Positions 55,313 to 63,649 of a stretch of DNA of 64,000 bases are shown here, piece after piece. Positions within the stretch are counted from its first letter, which is position 1; every line of letters begins with the position of its first letter. The notes under the pieces were generated by a model. That model had not been told where the DNA came from, searched no databases, and was given only the letters and a program-made list of their open reading frames with translations. The translations under genes were made by a program, and so were the position numbers. Source of the DNA: Candidimonas sp. SYP-B2681 (GTDB taxonomy: Bacteria > Pseudomonadota > Gammaproteobacteria > Burkholderiales > Burkholderiaceae_B); NCBI RefSeq assembly GCF_003971065.1, contig NZ_RYDV01000005.1, positions 1 through 64,000 of the forward strand, read 5' to 3'.

Positions 55313-56488
55313 CTATTTAGTGGTGTTTCGAGTGTTGATGAACAGGCTGTCGTAACTTGGCAGAACATTACTGATCACGCGGTTCCAGCGCACAACCGGA
55401 GCGGCGTCCACATATACGACATCCCGGGGCTTTAACTCAAAATCATTTGCCAGCATGAAGGCAGAGGGCGATCCCGCATCCAGATGATAGATTTGCGCCT
55501 GGGCGTTATCGGCGTTCTGTTCATTGGGGACTTTACGAATCACGTAAATCTGATTGGGGTCCGACGTAAGGGTGTTGGCTCCTCCCGCTTCACCGAGCGC
55601 TTCGGTCAATGACAAGCGGCCATCATGCATCTGCAAGGCACGGGGCGCTGAAACCTCTCCCAGCACGAAGATCTTCGACTCGTTGCGATCTACGACTCGC
55701 AGCAGGTCGCCTCCCGCGAGGAGAATCTTATTAGGGTTCACTCCCAGGCGAGTCAGCTGAGGAAGATTGATTTCGGTCGATACGCCTCCACGCGTAAGGA
55801 TGACAGACGAACGATCGGCTGTCGGCGTGAAGCCGCCCGCGCGGTTGATCGCTTCTGGCAGTGTCATGGGGATGTCATCCATGGTCTGCAGGCCCGGCTC
55901 GCGCACTTCGCCGTCTACATAGACGCGTTCATGCCGATAGGCTTGCATTCGCACCGTCAATTGCGGATCCTTGACATACTTGGCAAGTCGTCGGGTCAAT
56001 AATTCACGAGCTTGGTTTTCCGTCAGCCCAGCTAATTTAACCGGCCCGAGCAGGGGAAATTGAATAATTCCATCTGGATTGACGTTGTACCCATTACCGA
56101 CATCAGCTTGGCTTGATGATCCTGTGCTGCGGTTGGAGGTTGCAGGGGCCAGGGCAAGTTCGGGATGTCCCCAGACGACAATATTGACGATATCGCCCGT
56201 GCCTATCCGGTAGGCCTTCCCGACACCGAACAGGCCCTGGACGTCTTTCTTTACTTCTTTAGAAAGATTGGTCCGCTGCTCGCTGATAAGGTCTTTCGTA
56301 ATTTTGGTCAAAGCTCCTTCCGGAGCTTCATCACTCTCAAACGATTCCTGAACCGCTGTAGGACTTCCCATGTGCATGCCCGGTGAAAAGGTGCACGCAG
56401 ACAACGCAAAGGCCGCGCCAATTATTGCGAAGATGGTTGTACAGCGATTGGTAAAGCTGGAATCGTTGGTTGAAACTTTGGATCTCAT
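55313..56488 (-). CDS. wza: Outer-membrane polysaccharide export lipoprotein Wza
   Basis: 391 residues from ATG 56488 (TTG at 56503 is an alternative). A signal peptide ends in the lipobox LSAC, so it is lipid-anchored. The Wza domain has YRIGTGDIVNIVVWGHPELAL and two SLBB-like repeats, VYVDGEVREPGLQTM and IFVLGEVSAPRALQM. It forms the outer-membrane channel that exports the polymer. It is the first structural gene after the ops-like site. Confidence 0.95.
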   Translation of the reverse strand: MRSKVSTNDSSFTNRCTTIFAIIGAAFALSACTFSPGMHMGSPTAVQESFESDEAPEGALTKITKDLISEQRTNLSKEVKKDVQGLFGVGKAYRIGTGDIVNIVVWGHPELALAPATSNRSTGSSSQADVGNGYNVNPDGIIQFPLLGPVKLAGLTENQARELLTRRLAKYVKDPQLTVRMQAYRHERVYVDGEVREPGLQTMDDIPMTLPEAINRAGGFTPTADRSSVILTRGGVSTEINLPQLTRLGVNPNKILLAGGDLLRVVDRNESKIFVLGEVSAPRALQMHDGRLSLTEALGEAGGANTLTSDPNQIYVIRKVPNEQNADNAQAQIYHLDAGSPSAFMLANDFELKPRDVVYVDAAPVVRWNRVISNVLPSYDSLFINTRNTTK

Positions 56489-56551
56489 CAAATGAACTTT
56501 CAAAAACGTAGATTAAGAACGTGTTGTCCTATGGTTTACAAAGTGGCCGGG

Positions 56552-56563
56552 CAGGCTACCGCA
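56552..56563 (-). promoter_or_regulatory. ops-like element (RfaH recruitment site) upstream of wza
   Basis: On the minus strand the sequence reads TGCGGTAGCCTG, matching 10 of 12 positions of the enterobacterial ops element GGCGGTAGCGTG and keeping the core GCGGTAGC. It lies 64 bases before the wza ATG, in the transcribed leader. ops elements pause RNA polymerase to recruit RfaH; the next gene upstream is an RfaH-like protein. Confidence 0.65.
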
Positions 56564-56621
56564 GTGTTTTTTGCCAAAATGGCAGAAAACGCTGTATTGG
56601 CTTGGCTCTTATTTGTGGCGC

Positions 56622-56630
56622 GCGGTAGCG
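56622..56630 (+). other. Second GCGGTAGCG core in the opposite orientation
   Basis: The plus strand carries GCGGTAGCG, a perfect ops core, but no plus-strand gene follows for 1.4 kb. It forms an inverted repeat with the minus-strand ops-like site. It could be a chance match or one arm of a fold in the leader. Confidence 0.35.
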
Positions 56631-56674
56631 CCAACGGCCTGAACTTCGCTTTATCGCTTCCGCGATTTGCGTGC

Positions 56675-56694
56675 TTTCCGCAAAAATGCGGAAA
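56675..56694. repeat. Perfect inverted repeat between the RfaH-like gene and wza
   Basis: TTTCCGCA-AAAA-TGCGGAAA is a perfect 8-bp inverted repeat with a 4-base loop, about 85 bases after the end of the RfaH-like gene. No T run, so an operator or RNA fold rather than a classic terminator. Confidence 0.5.
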
Positions 56695-56778
56695 ATGGCG
56701 GTATACCCGCCCTTAGTTTTTGAGGTATGCGCAGCGCGGTGTGTATCTGGGCTGCGAACGATGGATAGTCTCTAAGGC

Positions 56779-57420
56779 CTAGACAAATTCAACTTGTCCC
56801 GGCTTCACCTTCACCAATTTTCTTTGGCCAAGGACTTCCATAAGCAGTAATACTCGTTTAGCGCCAACGGCATGAATCACACCCTCCATTCCGGCCAAAG
56901 GGTTATCGCGTAGCCGAACGTGTGCTCCGGTCCGAAACGGACTGATGGCATTCGGCTCCAGGCTGTTTCGACGGTTCTCCATTTCACGAATGGCCTGCAG
57001 AAGGTGCGGTGAAGCCTGCGCAAGCTCGCTGCCGAATGACACTACATGACTAACGCCCCTGCTGGATCGCGCTGCGGCGATGGACTGCTTCGAGCTAGAC
57101 GGTCTGAAAAACAGGTAACGCGGGAACATCGGCTCATAGGAGGTCAACGCCTTTAGCCCGGGCTCCGGCGTCTGTGCAGAACCGGTGTTGCTTCCGTCGT
57201 TCTGATTGCGCACTTTGCTCGCTGGCATCTTAAAGGTCTTGAACAAGGGAAGGTAAGTCTGAAAAGCCTGCCGATTCAGATTCGTCTCCGCGATCCGTTC
57301 ATGGCGAGGCTTGGTGTAAGCCACATACCAGACCCCGTCAGATTCCTGACCCACTGTAGTCTCCGCCGAAGAGGCGGTGTCCAGCATTTCGACAGAAGAT
57401 TTGTCTTGTGTACAAAGCAA
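56779..57420 (-). CDS. NusG paralogue, RfaH-like transcription antiterminator
   Basis: 213 residues from a TTG start at 57420, which has AGGAGGT eight bases upstream; the first ATG (57387) has none. The NGN domain (about 30-145) has WYVAYTKPRHERIAETNLNRQAFQTYLP and PRYLFFRPSS..., with SSRGVSHVVSFG, close to the RfaH motif ATRGVSHFVRFG. A polar 25-residue insert lies after the first helix. The C-terminal KOW domain has GAHVRLRDNPLAGMEGVIHAV. It is probably an operon-specific elongation factor for the capsule genes and sits directly upstream. Confidence 0.9.
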   Translation of the reverse strand: MLCTQDKSSVEMLDTASSAETTVGQESDGVWYVAYTKPRHERIAETNLNRQAFQTYLPLFKTFKMPASKVRNQNDGSNTGSAQTPEPGLKALTSYEPMFPRYLFFRPSSSKQSIAAARSSRGVSHVVSFGSELAQASPHLLQAIREMENRRNSLEPNAISPFRTGAHVRLRDNPLAGMEGVIHAVGAKRVLLLMEVLGQRKLVKVKPGQVEFV

Positions 57421-58021
57421 ATCGCTTACCTCCTCTTCAAAGCCTTACATCTGCGTCGCCCGCGTCAGTAAAAGTTTAGTGACGGTGCACTTTATCAGAG
57501 GAGTTTGAGCGCTCTGTAACAAACCGCATTCAATTACGACTGGAAAAAAACATCTTGAATGTTCATAAAAAAGTAATAAATAAGGTCGTCACAAATAGAT
57601 ATGTATTACAAAATTATGAAATCACCGGTTGCATCGTGCTTGCATTTACAAGTTGAGCGGCCCTAATTTTGTTACGTGTTTTATAGGCTATATAGCCGAT
57701 ATTGCTGGCATTTTTGGCCATACTCATTTGTCTAAAATAGGCGTCCGCCCTAGTCAAAAGTAACGGTAGTTATGTGGTAATATTGAAGAAAGCAACTGAA
57801 CGTGACTGCGATCTTTTGCACGCATTTAATCGAAAAGCGCTCCTCGTCCGCATCCTTGGCACCGGTTCTGTTGCTTTTTGTAGTTCTAAATTAGTAGAAA
57901 CCCGGACATTCGGCGGCTGGTGAAATATTTTCCACCGTGATTCGCTCAGGTTTTTCATTCGTCGCGCTCCCCGCGCGGAATAGTTAATCTTTCCGACCTG
58001 GCGCCTCTGTTGGTGCATTTC
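57421..58021. other. A+T-rich intergenic region
   Basis: 600 bases without a supported gene, more A+T-rich than its surroundings. It would hold the promoter of the RfaH-like gene on the minus strand and of the small membrane protein on the plus strand. A perfect 12-bp palindrome, GGCTATATAGCC, is at 57686-57697. A TTACAG/TGATAA pair on the minus strand near 57500 is a weak promoter guess. A frame on the minus strand at 57770-58018 looks random. Confidence 0.5.
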
Positions 58022-58318
58022 ATGAATACTTCTAAACTAAGCATCGCCTACAAGACCCCATCCGTTATCTTGAAAGTCAAAAACTCCACAGGTGCGCGCA
58101 CGTTGACTATGTTGCTTCACTTCTTGGCCGGTATTGCGTTAGCGGCCTTCCTGGTTCCCGAGGGGGTAGGGATAGCATTGGGCTCGCTGTGCTTTGTTGT
58201 TGTGGCGAAAGCGGTGTATGACTATGTCGATGGCGGAGCCATCAAGTTTGAAAGCATTGTGGCTCTCGCAGCCGGTGGGGTGCTGTCTTTGATCATTGCC
58301 CAGTTTATGGGCTGGTAA
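58022..58318 (+). CDS. Small membrane protein of unknown function
   Basis: 98 residues from ATG 58022 (GTG 58013 and TTG 58010 are in-frame alternatives). Three hydrophobic segments lie at about 31-48 (LTMLLHFLAGIALAAFLV), 50-68 and 79-97. The N-terminus is polar and basic. I do not recognise the family. It is followed by a strong bidirectional terminator, so it looks like a single-gene transcript. Confidence 0.6.
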   Translation: MNTSKLSIAYKTPSVILKVKNSTGARTLTMLLHFLAGIALAAFLVPEGVGIALGSLCFVVVAKAVYDYVDGGAIKFESIVALAAGGVLSLIIAQFMGW

Positions 58319-58360
58319 ACGATCATCCGTATAGCGTGCCTGCGCTTGTGTGCAGGCAAC

Positions 58361-58399
58361 AAAAAACCCTGACTAGCTAATGCCGGTCAGGGTTTTTTT
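58361..58399. terminator. Bidirectional intrinsic terminator
   Basis: AAAAAACCCTGAC (58361-58373) pairs with GTCAGGGTTTTTTT (58386-58399). It ends the small membrane gene on the plus strand and the tRNA transcript on the minus strand; A and T runs flank both sides. Confidence 0.93.
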
Positions 58400-58427
58400 A
58401 GTATCTGGACCAGAGGTCCGGAAAATT

Positions 58428-58501
58428 TGGAGGCGCAACTCGGAATCGAACCGGGGTGGACGGATTTGCAATCCGCTGCATGACCACTCTGCCATTGCGC
58501 C
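58428..58501 (-). tRNA. tRNA-Cys (GCA)
   Basis: 74 bases on the minus strand with encoded CCA. The acceptor stem pairs GGCGCAA with TTGCGCC, the discriminator is U and the anticodon loop is TTGCAAA, giving anticodon GCA. The T arm GGTTCGATTCC is normal. It follows tRNA-Gly in the same transcript. Confidence 0.97.
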
Positions 58502-58518
58502 GCAGGTAAAACACATGT

Positions 58519-58550
58519 GAAAAAGGGAAGCACCATGGCTTCCCTTTTTC
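58519..58550 (-). terminator. Hairpin between the two tRNAs
   Basis: GAAAAAGGGAAGC (58519-58531) pairs perfectly with GCTTCCCTTTTTC (58538-58550). On the minus strand it ends in a T run, like an intrinsic terminator, yet it lies between tRNA-Gly and tRNA-Cys. It may terminate part of the transcripts or aid processing. Confidence 0.75.
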
Positions 58551-58555
58551 GAATT

Positions 58556-58631
58556 TGGAGCGGGAAACGAGGCTCGAACTCGCGACCTCAACCTTGGCAA
58601 GGTTGCGCTCTACCAACTGAGCTATTCCCGC
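58556..58631 (-). tRNA. tRNA-Gly (GCC)
   Basis: 76 bases on the minus strand with encoded CCA. The acceptor stem pairs GCGGGAA with TTCCCGC. The anticodon loop TTGCCAA gives GCC. The D arm AGCTCAGTTGGTAGAGC and T arm GAGTTCGAGCCTC are canonical. It is the first tRNA after the promoter at 58700-58728. Confidence 0.97.
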
Positions 58632-58699
58632 ATTTGTACTGCTGCCAAAATTTCTTTTCAGTGTTGGCTGGTTAGTAACCTTGCTGAAAGAAGCTTCGC

Positions 58700-58728
58700 A
58701 GTATAACTACTTTTTTGACGCAGTGCAA
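58700..58728 (-). promoter_or_regulatory. Sigma-70 promoter of the tRNA-Gly/tRNA-Cys operon
   Basis: On the minus strand TTGCAC (58728-58723), a 17-base spacer and TATACT (58705-58700). It lies about 69 bases before the 5' end of tRNA-Gly, leaving a leader for the pre-tRNA. Confidence 0.75.
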
Positions 58729-58918
58729 ATCAAGCTGATTTGCCATTTGCCTGTGTGGGGCTTAACAGCCTCGTACGTGCAAACGTTTTCTTTTTAAGTG
58801 AAGCGATAGCCATGTGCTTAAAAAGACCGCCAAAAATCTAGTAATATTTAGCCAAGACCAAAATAATAGCATAAATGTATGGGGGTCTGTCAAATCGTTA
58901 TCAACTTCAGGCTGAATT

Positions 58919-59956
58919 TTGCTGCAAATTACACATCAGGACCTCACTTCTCTTAATACGCTGGGCTTGCGCGCGTACGCTAATGCTTTTCTGCGGTATG
59001 ACTCTCACGCCCATTTGTCGGAACTGTCAGACGTAGCGTGCGATTATCCGGCTGTGTTCATATTAGGTGGGGGGAGCAATGTTGTGCTGGCCCCCGCGCT
59101 GGATTGTCTGGTCATCAAGGTCGAGTCGCGAGGGATCGCCATTGTTAGTGAAACTGATCGCGAAGTCATTGTCGAAGCTTATGCCGGAGAAGTTTGGCAC
59201 GATTTCGTAGCGAGCTGTTTGGCGCAGGGCTGGAATGGTCTTGAAAATTTGGCGCTTATCCCCGGTACGGTGGGCGCGGCGCCTGTCCAGAATATCGGCG
59301 CTTATGGCGTCGAGCTGGATCAGCGCTTTCACAGTCTGGTTGTTTGGGATATGGCCACCAAGCAACTGCTGGAAATGAGTGCCGCCGACTGCCAATTTTC
59401 ATATCGCAATAGTTTCTTCAAACGAGCGGAACCCGGTAGATGGCTTATCGTCAAAGTCCGGTTCTCATTCAAGCGGGACTGGCAGCCCGTAATAGACTAT
59501 CCCGATCTACAACAGCACCCGGTACTTCAGAAGGCGGGCGCCTCTGTGATGGCTAGCCAGATATTCGACGCTGTCTGCGAAATAAGACGCAAAAAACTAC
59601 CTGATTCTTCGGTCATGGGAAATGCCGGCAGTTTTTTCAAGAACCCCGTGGTTTCTGGCGATGTATTCAGTGATATCAAAGCCCGTTTCCCCGGTTTGGT
59701 TGCGTATCCGCAGGCTGGCGGCGACTATAAACTTGCCGCCGGCTGGCTGATAGATCAAGCTGGATGGAAAGGGCGGCGTCTTGGACCCGTTGGGGTGCAC
59801 GAGCGCCAAGCTCTGGTCCTGGTGAATCATGGCGGGGCCACGGCACACGATATTGAATCGCTGGCCGACGCGATACGCATTGATGTCGCCGACCGTTTTG
59901 GAGTACGCCTGGATCAGGAGCCAGTAATCGTGGACGACAGGTTGCGCGATACGTAG
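58919..59956 (+). CDS. murB: UDP-N-acetylenolpyruvoylglucosamine reductase MurB
   Basis: FAD enzyme of peptidoglycan precursor synthesis; makes UDP-N-acetylmuramate. 345 residues starting at TTG (MLQITHQDLTSLNTLGLRAYA); no ATG lies near. The FAD loop is LGGGSNVVLA, then GLENLALIPGTVGAAPVQNIGAYGVE, and the catalytic Ser is in GNAGSFFKNP. The long form with the Tyr loop is type I, like E. coli. A+T-rich sequence precedes it. It converges with dapB. Confidence 0.95.
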   Translation: MLQITHQDLTSLNTLGLRAYANAFLRYDSHAHLSELSDVACDYPAVFILGGGSNVVLAPALDCLVIKVESRGIAIVSETDREVIVEAYAGEVWHDFVASCLAQGWNGLENLALIPGTVGAAPVQNIGAYGVELDQRFHSLVVWDMATKQLLEMSAADCQFSYRNSFFKRAEPGRWLIVKVRFSFKRDWQPVIDYPDLQQHPVLQKAGASVMASQIFDAVCEIRRKKLPDSSVMGNAGSFFKNPVVSGDVFSDIKARFPGLVAYPQAGGDYKLAAGWLIDQAGWKGRRLGPVGVHERQALVLVNHGGATAHDIESLADAIRIDVADRFGVRLDQEPVIVDDRLRDT

Positions 59957-59958
59957 GC

Positions 59959-59985
59959 GCCTGCTCGCAAGATTCGCGGGCAGGC
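59959..59985. terminator. Hairpin between murB and dapB
   Basis: GCCTGCTCGC (59959-59968) pairs with GCGGGCAGGC (59976-59985), one G-T wobble, loop AAGATTC. It lies between two convergent genes but lacks a long T run. Confidence 0.6.
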
Positions 59986-59992
59986 TGCCACT

Positions 59993-60784
59993 TTAGCTGG
60001 CCAATACATCCTGCATATCGAACAGGCCAAACTCCTTACGCGACAAATAACGCGCGGCGCGAAGGCTGCCTTGGGCATAGGTTGCCCGGCTGCTCGAGCG
60101 GTGGGTAATTTCGATTCGCTCGCCGGTGCCGCAGAAATATACCGTGTGGTCGCCGACGATATCGCCGCCGCGCAGCACCGAAAAGCCGATCTGTCCGGTT
60201 TCGCGTGCCCCGGTTTCACCATGACGCGCCCAGTCGGCGATGTCGTCCAGGTTTTTGCCCCATGCCGAGGCTACTGTCTGACCCATTGCTAGCGCAGTGC
60301 CCGAAGGGGCATCGACCTTATTACGATGATGTGCTTCGAACACCTCGACGTCATAGCCGCTGTTAAGCAGCCTGGCCGCCATATCGAGCAACTTAAGCGT
60401 GGCATTGACGCCGACGCTCATGTTTGGGGCGAAGACCACTGCTATTTTTTGACCCGCCGCCTGAATGGCCCTTTTGCCGGCATCGTCGAACCCGGTGGTG
60501 CCAATGACGCATTTCACCCCGTGCGTCACGCACGCCTGCAGGTGCGCCAGCGTACCCTCCGGACGGGTGAAATCGATCAGGCAATCTGCCTGTGCAAGAT
60601 CGTCGAGCTTATCGCTGATAAGCACGCCCGTTTCACGGCCCAGGAAAGTTCCCGCATCCTGACCCAGGGAAGGCGAGCCGGCGCGATCGAGCGCTACCGT
60701 CAGCTTGAGGTCAGGACTTTCCATAACGGCTTCGATGAGCATGCGCCCCATACGGCCGTCAGCCCCTGCTATAGCAATACGCAT
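59993..60784 (-). CDS. dapB: 4-hydroxy-tetrahydrodipicolinate reductase DapB
   Basis: 263-residue enzyme of diaminopimelate and lysine synthesis. The nucleotide-binding motif is [12 protein letters not shown]; further DapB motifs are [51 protein letters not shown] with the substrate-binding His-His, and [13 protein letters not shown]. It lies 8 bases after bamE in the same direction. Confidence 0.96.
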   Translation of the reverse strand: MRIAIAGADGRMGRMLIEAVMESPDLKLTVALDRAGSPSLGQDAGTFLGRETGVLISDKLDDLAQADCLIDFTRPEGTLAHLQACVTHGVKCVIGTTGFDDAGKRAIQAAGQKIAVVFAPNMSVGVNATLKLLDMAARLLNSGYDVEVFEAHHRNKVDAPSGTALAMGQTVASAWGKNLDDIADWARHGETGARETGQIGFSVLRGGDIVGDHTVYFCGTGERIEITHRSSSRATYAQGSLRAARYLSRKEFGLFDMQDVLAS

Positions 60785-60792
60785 TGTTTCTC

Positions 60793-61419
60793 CTAGCGCA
60801 AAGGTTCGGCGCCGCTTCGACCGGGTGTCGGCACGCCTAAGGTGGAACGCCGCTGCTCGTTCGCGTTAATTATTGGCTTTCTGTGTTGTGGTTCAGCGCT
60901 TTCGGCCTGCACCGGCGATTCAACCGTCCCTATGGGCGCGACAGTGTTGACAGGAGCGTTTTGAGATTCGATCGGTGTCTGCGGCGCCGATTCACTGCTA
61001 ATTGAGCCTTGGGGCGTGCCGTCTTTACTCGCCCCGGTATCAGCTTTCTGGAATGGTTGCCGGTCGGGCTGTTCGTCGCCTTCCCAGCGGCTTAAGCTAT
61101 CGCCTTCGAACCAGGCAGTGAACTTGCGATCTTGTTCTTTGCCATACCCTGGCTTGTTGTAGTAAGGATAGTCCCAGCGGTCGCTGTGGAATATGTCCTG
61201 CAGGGTCGGCGTTCCCAGGATGAATCTGACCTGTTCACGCGTCATACCCTTCTGTAATTGTGTGACTTGCTCCGAGGTAATCCAGTTACCTTGCTGTACA
61301 TCGGGCCGGTAAGGAAAGCCCCAATTGGTTGAGCCGCAGGCAGAAAGCGCCACGGCTAGTACACTTGCAGCCATACCGGCGCGAAGCATTGAAAATACTG
61401 GTTTTGCAGTCGTCAGCAC
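60793..61419 (-). CDS. bamE: Outer-membrane assembly lipoprotein BamE
   Basis: 208 residues with a signal peptide and lipobox LSAC. The BamE core is residues about 35-125: [44 protein letters not shown]. The protein then carries a C-terminal tail of some 85 residues rich in Gln, Pro, Thr and Ala, longer than in E. coli (113 residues). It belongs to the BAM complex. Its gene is divergent from fur across 146 bases. Confidence 0.93.
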   Translation of the reverse strand: MLTTAKPVFSMLRAGMAASVLAVALSACGSTNWGFPYRPDVQQGNWITSEQVTQLQKGMTREQVRFILGTPTLQDIFHSDRWDYPYYNKPGYGKEQDRKFTAWFEGDSLSRWEGDEQPDRQPFQKADTGASKDGTPQGSISSESAPQTPIESQNAPVNTVAPIGTVESPVQAESAEPQHRKPIINANEQRRSTLGVPTPGRSGAEPLR

Positions 61420-61565
61420 GAAGCGCCCCTGTTATATTCGGATCGAGTAAAACCGTTATCATAAAGGTTTAAGAATAAACGCATAATAGCGTTAGTCTGC
61501 GTCAGGCGTACGGCACTGTGCTGGAAGCCTGCCACATAATCATTACCGCCAGAGATATTTTAGCT

Positions 61566-61991
61566 ATGAATGACCAAAGTGAATTAAAGACTATGGGCTT
61601 GAAGGCGACGTTTCCGCGCCTCAAGATTCTTGATATTTTCCGACGGGCCGATTTACGCCATCAAAGCGCCGAAGACATTTACCGTACCCTGATCGCCGAA
61701 GAGGTCGATATTGGCCTGGCAACCGTTTACCGCGTGCTTACCCAGTTCGAGCAAGCAGGTATCCTGGTGCGAAGCCAGTTCGACGGGGGGAAAGCCGTAT
61801 TCGAGCTAAACGATGGTGATCATCACGACCATCTTATCTGCACAAATTGTGGCAAGGTGGTGGAATTCACCGATCACGAAATTGAAAAGCGCCAGCACAA
61901 GGTCGCCAAGGATCAGGGGTTTCACTTGGAAAGCCATACCATGCTGCTGTACGGAATTTGCCCCGAGTGTTCCCCTAAACACACTAAATAG
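61566..61991 (+). CDS. fur: Ferric uptake regulator Fur
   Basis: 141 residues from ATG 61566 ([25 protein letters not shown]); a longer frame to 61518 was rejected. DNA-binding wing helix [34 protein letters not shown], then the metal-binding stretch [20 protein letters not shown] and a C-terminal CPEC. With Fe2+ it represses iron-uptake genes. It is divergent from bamE and converges with recN. Confidence 0.96.
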   Translation: MNDQSELKTMGLKATFPRLKILDIFRRADLRHQSAEDIYRTLIAEEVDIGLATVYRVLTQFEQAGILVRSQFDGGKAVFELNDGDHHDHLICTNCGKVVEFTDHEIEKRQHKVAKDQGFHLESHTMLLYGICPECSPKHTK

Positions 61992-61999
61992 GCATCATT

Positions 62000-63646
62000 T
62001 CACCCCGCGAGCAGCATTTCCCTAGCGTGCTTGCGGGTTGTGTCGGTGATTTTAAGGCCCCCCAGCATACGGGCGACCTCGTTGATACGGCCCTGTGCGT
62101 CCAGCGGCTCGATAATCGACAGCGTGGTGCTTCCACTTGTCGATTTTTTGACTTCATAATGCTGGGAGCCGCGCGCTGCGACCTGTGGAAGATGCGTAAC
62201 GCACAATACCTGGTGACGTTCGCCAAGCTCACGCAGAAGGCGACCCACCACCTCTGCCACGGCTCCGCCCACCCCGGTATCGACCTCGTCGAAAATTAGC
62301 GTTGGCACCCGTGCGGCTTGGCTCGCAATGACGGATAGCGCAAGCGATATGCGAGCAAGCTCGCCGCCCGAGGCCACTTTGGCCAAGGGTTTTGGTCGCG
62401 TGCCGGCATGCCCGGCAACCAGGAAGTCGACGGTTTCATTGCCATGCGCGGAAGGTTCACAGGCGTTCAGGCTTACCTCGAATGCACCGCCTTTCATCGC
62501 GAGCGTCTGCATGACTTCGGTGACCTGTTTTGTAAGCTTTTTACCGGTTTGCCGGCGCGCTGTGCTGAGCTGGTCGGCCAGGGAGCGATAGGCATTTTCG
62601 CCTTCCCGGGCTTCTTTGATCAGTAGGTCGATGTTGCCTGCATGTTGGCTGAGGGCCAGCTGGTCGCGCCAAGACTGTTGCAGCGCGGGAAGCTCTGCAG
62701 GTTCGATTTTGAACTTGCGGGCCATGTCGAAAATTGCGGACATGCGCTGTTCGGCGTGTGCGAGCGCTGCTGGGTCCAGTTCGAGTTTGTCGAGATAGCT
62801 GTTCAGATCCGATATTGCCTCGGAACTGGCGATGCGGGCCGATTCGATGGATTCGTAAACGCCCTGCAAATGGCTATCGTGGCGTAGCAACTGGCGAATT
62901 TGATGGGATGCTACATTCAGACCCTGTTGGACCGAACCTTCATCTTCTCCGAGGGCGGCCAGCGCCTGGGTGGCGCCATCAAGCAGCGCCTGGGCGTGAG
63001 CCAATCGATTGTGGGCGTTGGTGATGTCATCCCATTCGCCCTCGTGCAGTGCCAGCCGGTCAAGTTCGGACAATTGCCATTCCAGGCGTTCGCGTTCTTC
63101 TTGGAGCGCCGCTGCATTTTCTCGCACGGTGATCAGTGTTTTCTCGGCTTGCTGCCATTGTTGCCATGCCTGTTGCACTTGCCGCGCCAAGGCTTGTTGC
63201 CCTCCTTGGGCGTCAAGCAAGTCGCGCTGGCTGGCAGATTTAAGCAGGCTTTGATGGGCGTGCTGGCCGTGAATGTCGACCAGGTGTTCAGCGAGCTCTC
63301 GCAATTGCCCTAGCGTGACGGGTAGGCCGTTGATGAAAGCCCGGCTGCGGCCCTGATTGTCGATGACGCGGCGCAATACCAGGTCATCGTCGATATCAAA
63401 CTCGTGTTCGCTCAGCCATGAGTGCAACGATGCGGGAGGTTCGAAGACGGCAGAGATATCTGTTCGGGTGGCGCCCTCGCGCAGCACGCTGGTATCGCCC
63501 CGACTTCCTAGGGCGAGGGAGAGGGCATCGATCAGTATGGACTTGCCAGCGCCCGTTTCGCCGGAGAAAACCGTGAAGCCGGTTTCGAACTGGATCTCGG
63601 CCTGATCGACGATGACAAAGTCGCGTATGTGCAAGGTACGCAGCAT
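62000..63646 (-). CDS. recN: DNA repair protein RecN
   Basis: 548-residue SMC-like protein. Walker A is at residues 29-40 (FSGETGAGKSIL), two coiled-coil arms occupy the middle (about 155-370), and the C-terminal half has the ABC signature KVASGGELARISLAL, Walker B TLIFDEVDTGVGG and CVTHLPQVAARG. RecN helps repair double-strand breaks. It starts 3 bases after the nadK stop, in the common nadK-recN pair. Confidence 0.96.
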   Translation of the reverse strand: MLRTLHIRDFVIVDQAEIQFETGFTVFSGETGAGKSILIDALSLALGSRGDTSVLREGATRTDISAVFEPPASLHSWLSEHEFDIDDDLVLRRVIDNQGRSRAFINGLPVTLGQLRELAEHLVDIHGQHAHQSLLKSASQRDLLDAQGGQQALARQVQQAWQQWQQAEKTLITVRENAAALQEERERLEWQLSELDRLALHEGEWDDITNAHNRLAHAQALLDGATQALAALGEDEGSVQQGLNVASHQIRQLLRHDSHLQGVYESIESARIASSEAISDLNSYLDKLELDPAALAHAEQRMSAIFDMARKFKIEPAELPALQQSWRDQLALSQHAGNIDLLIKEAREGENAYRSLADQLSTARRQTGKKLTKQVTEVMQTLAMKGGAFEVSLNACEPSAHGNETVDFLVAGHAGTRPKPLAKVASGGELARISLALSVIASQAARVPTLIFDEVDTGVGGAVAEVVGRLLRELGERHQVLCVTHLPQVAARGSQHYEVKKSTSGSTTLSIIEPLDAQGRINEVARMLGGLKITDTTRKHAREMLLAG

Positions 63647-63649
63647 TTA

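Noticed and set aside
57770-58018. 82-codon minus-strand frame in the A+T-rich spacer
   Set aside because: Basic, low-information sequence without a convincing start site or homology.
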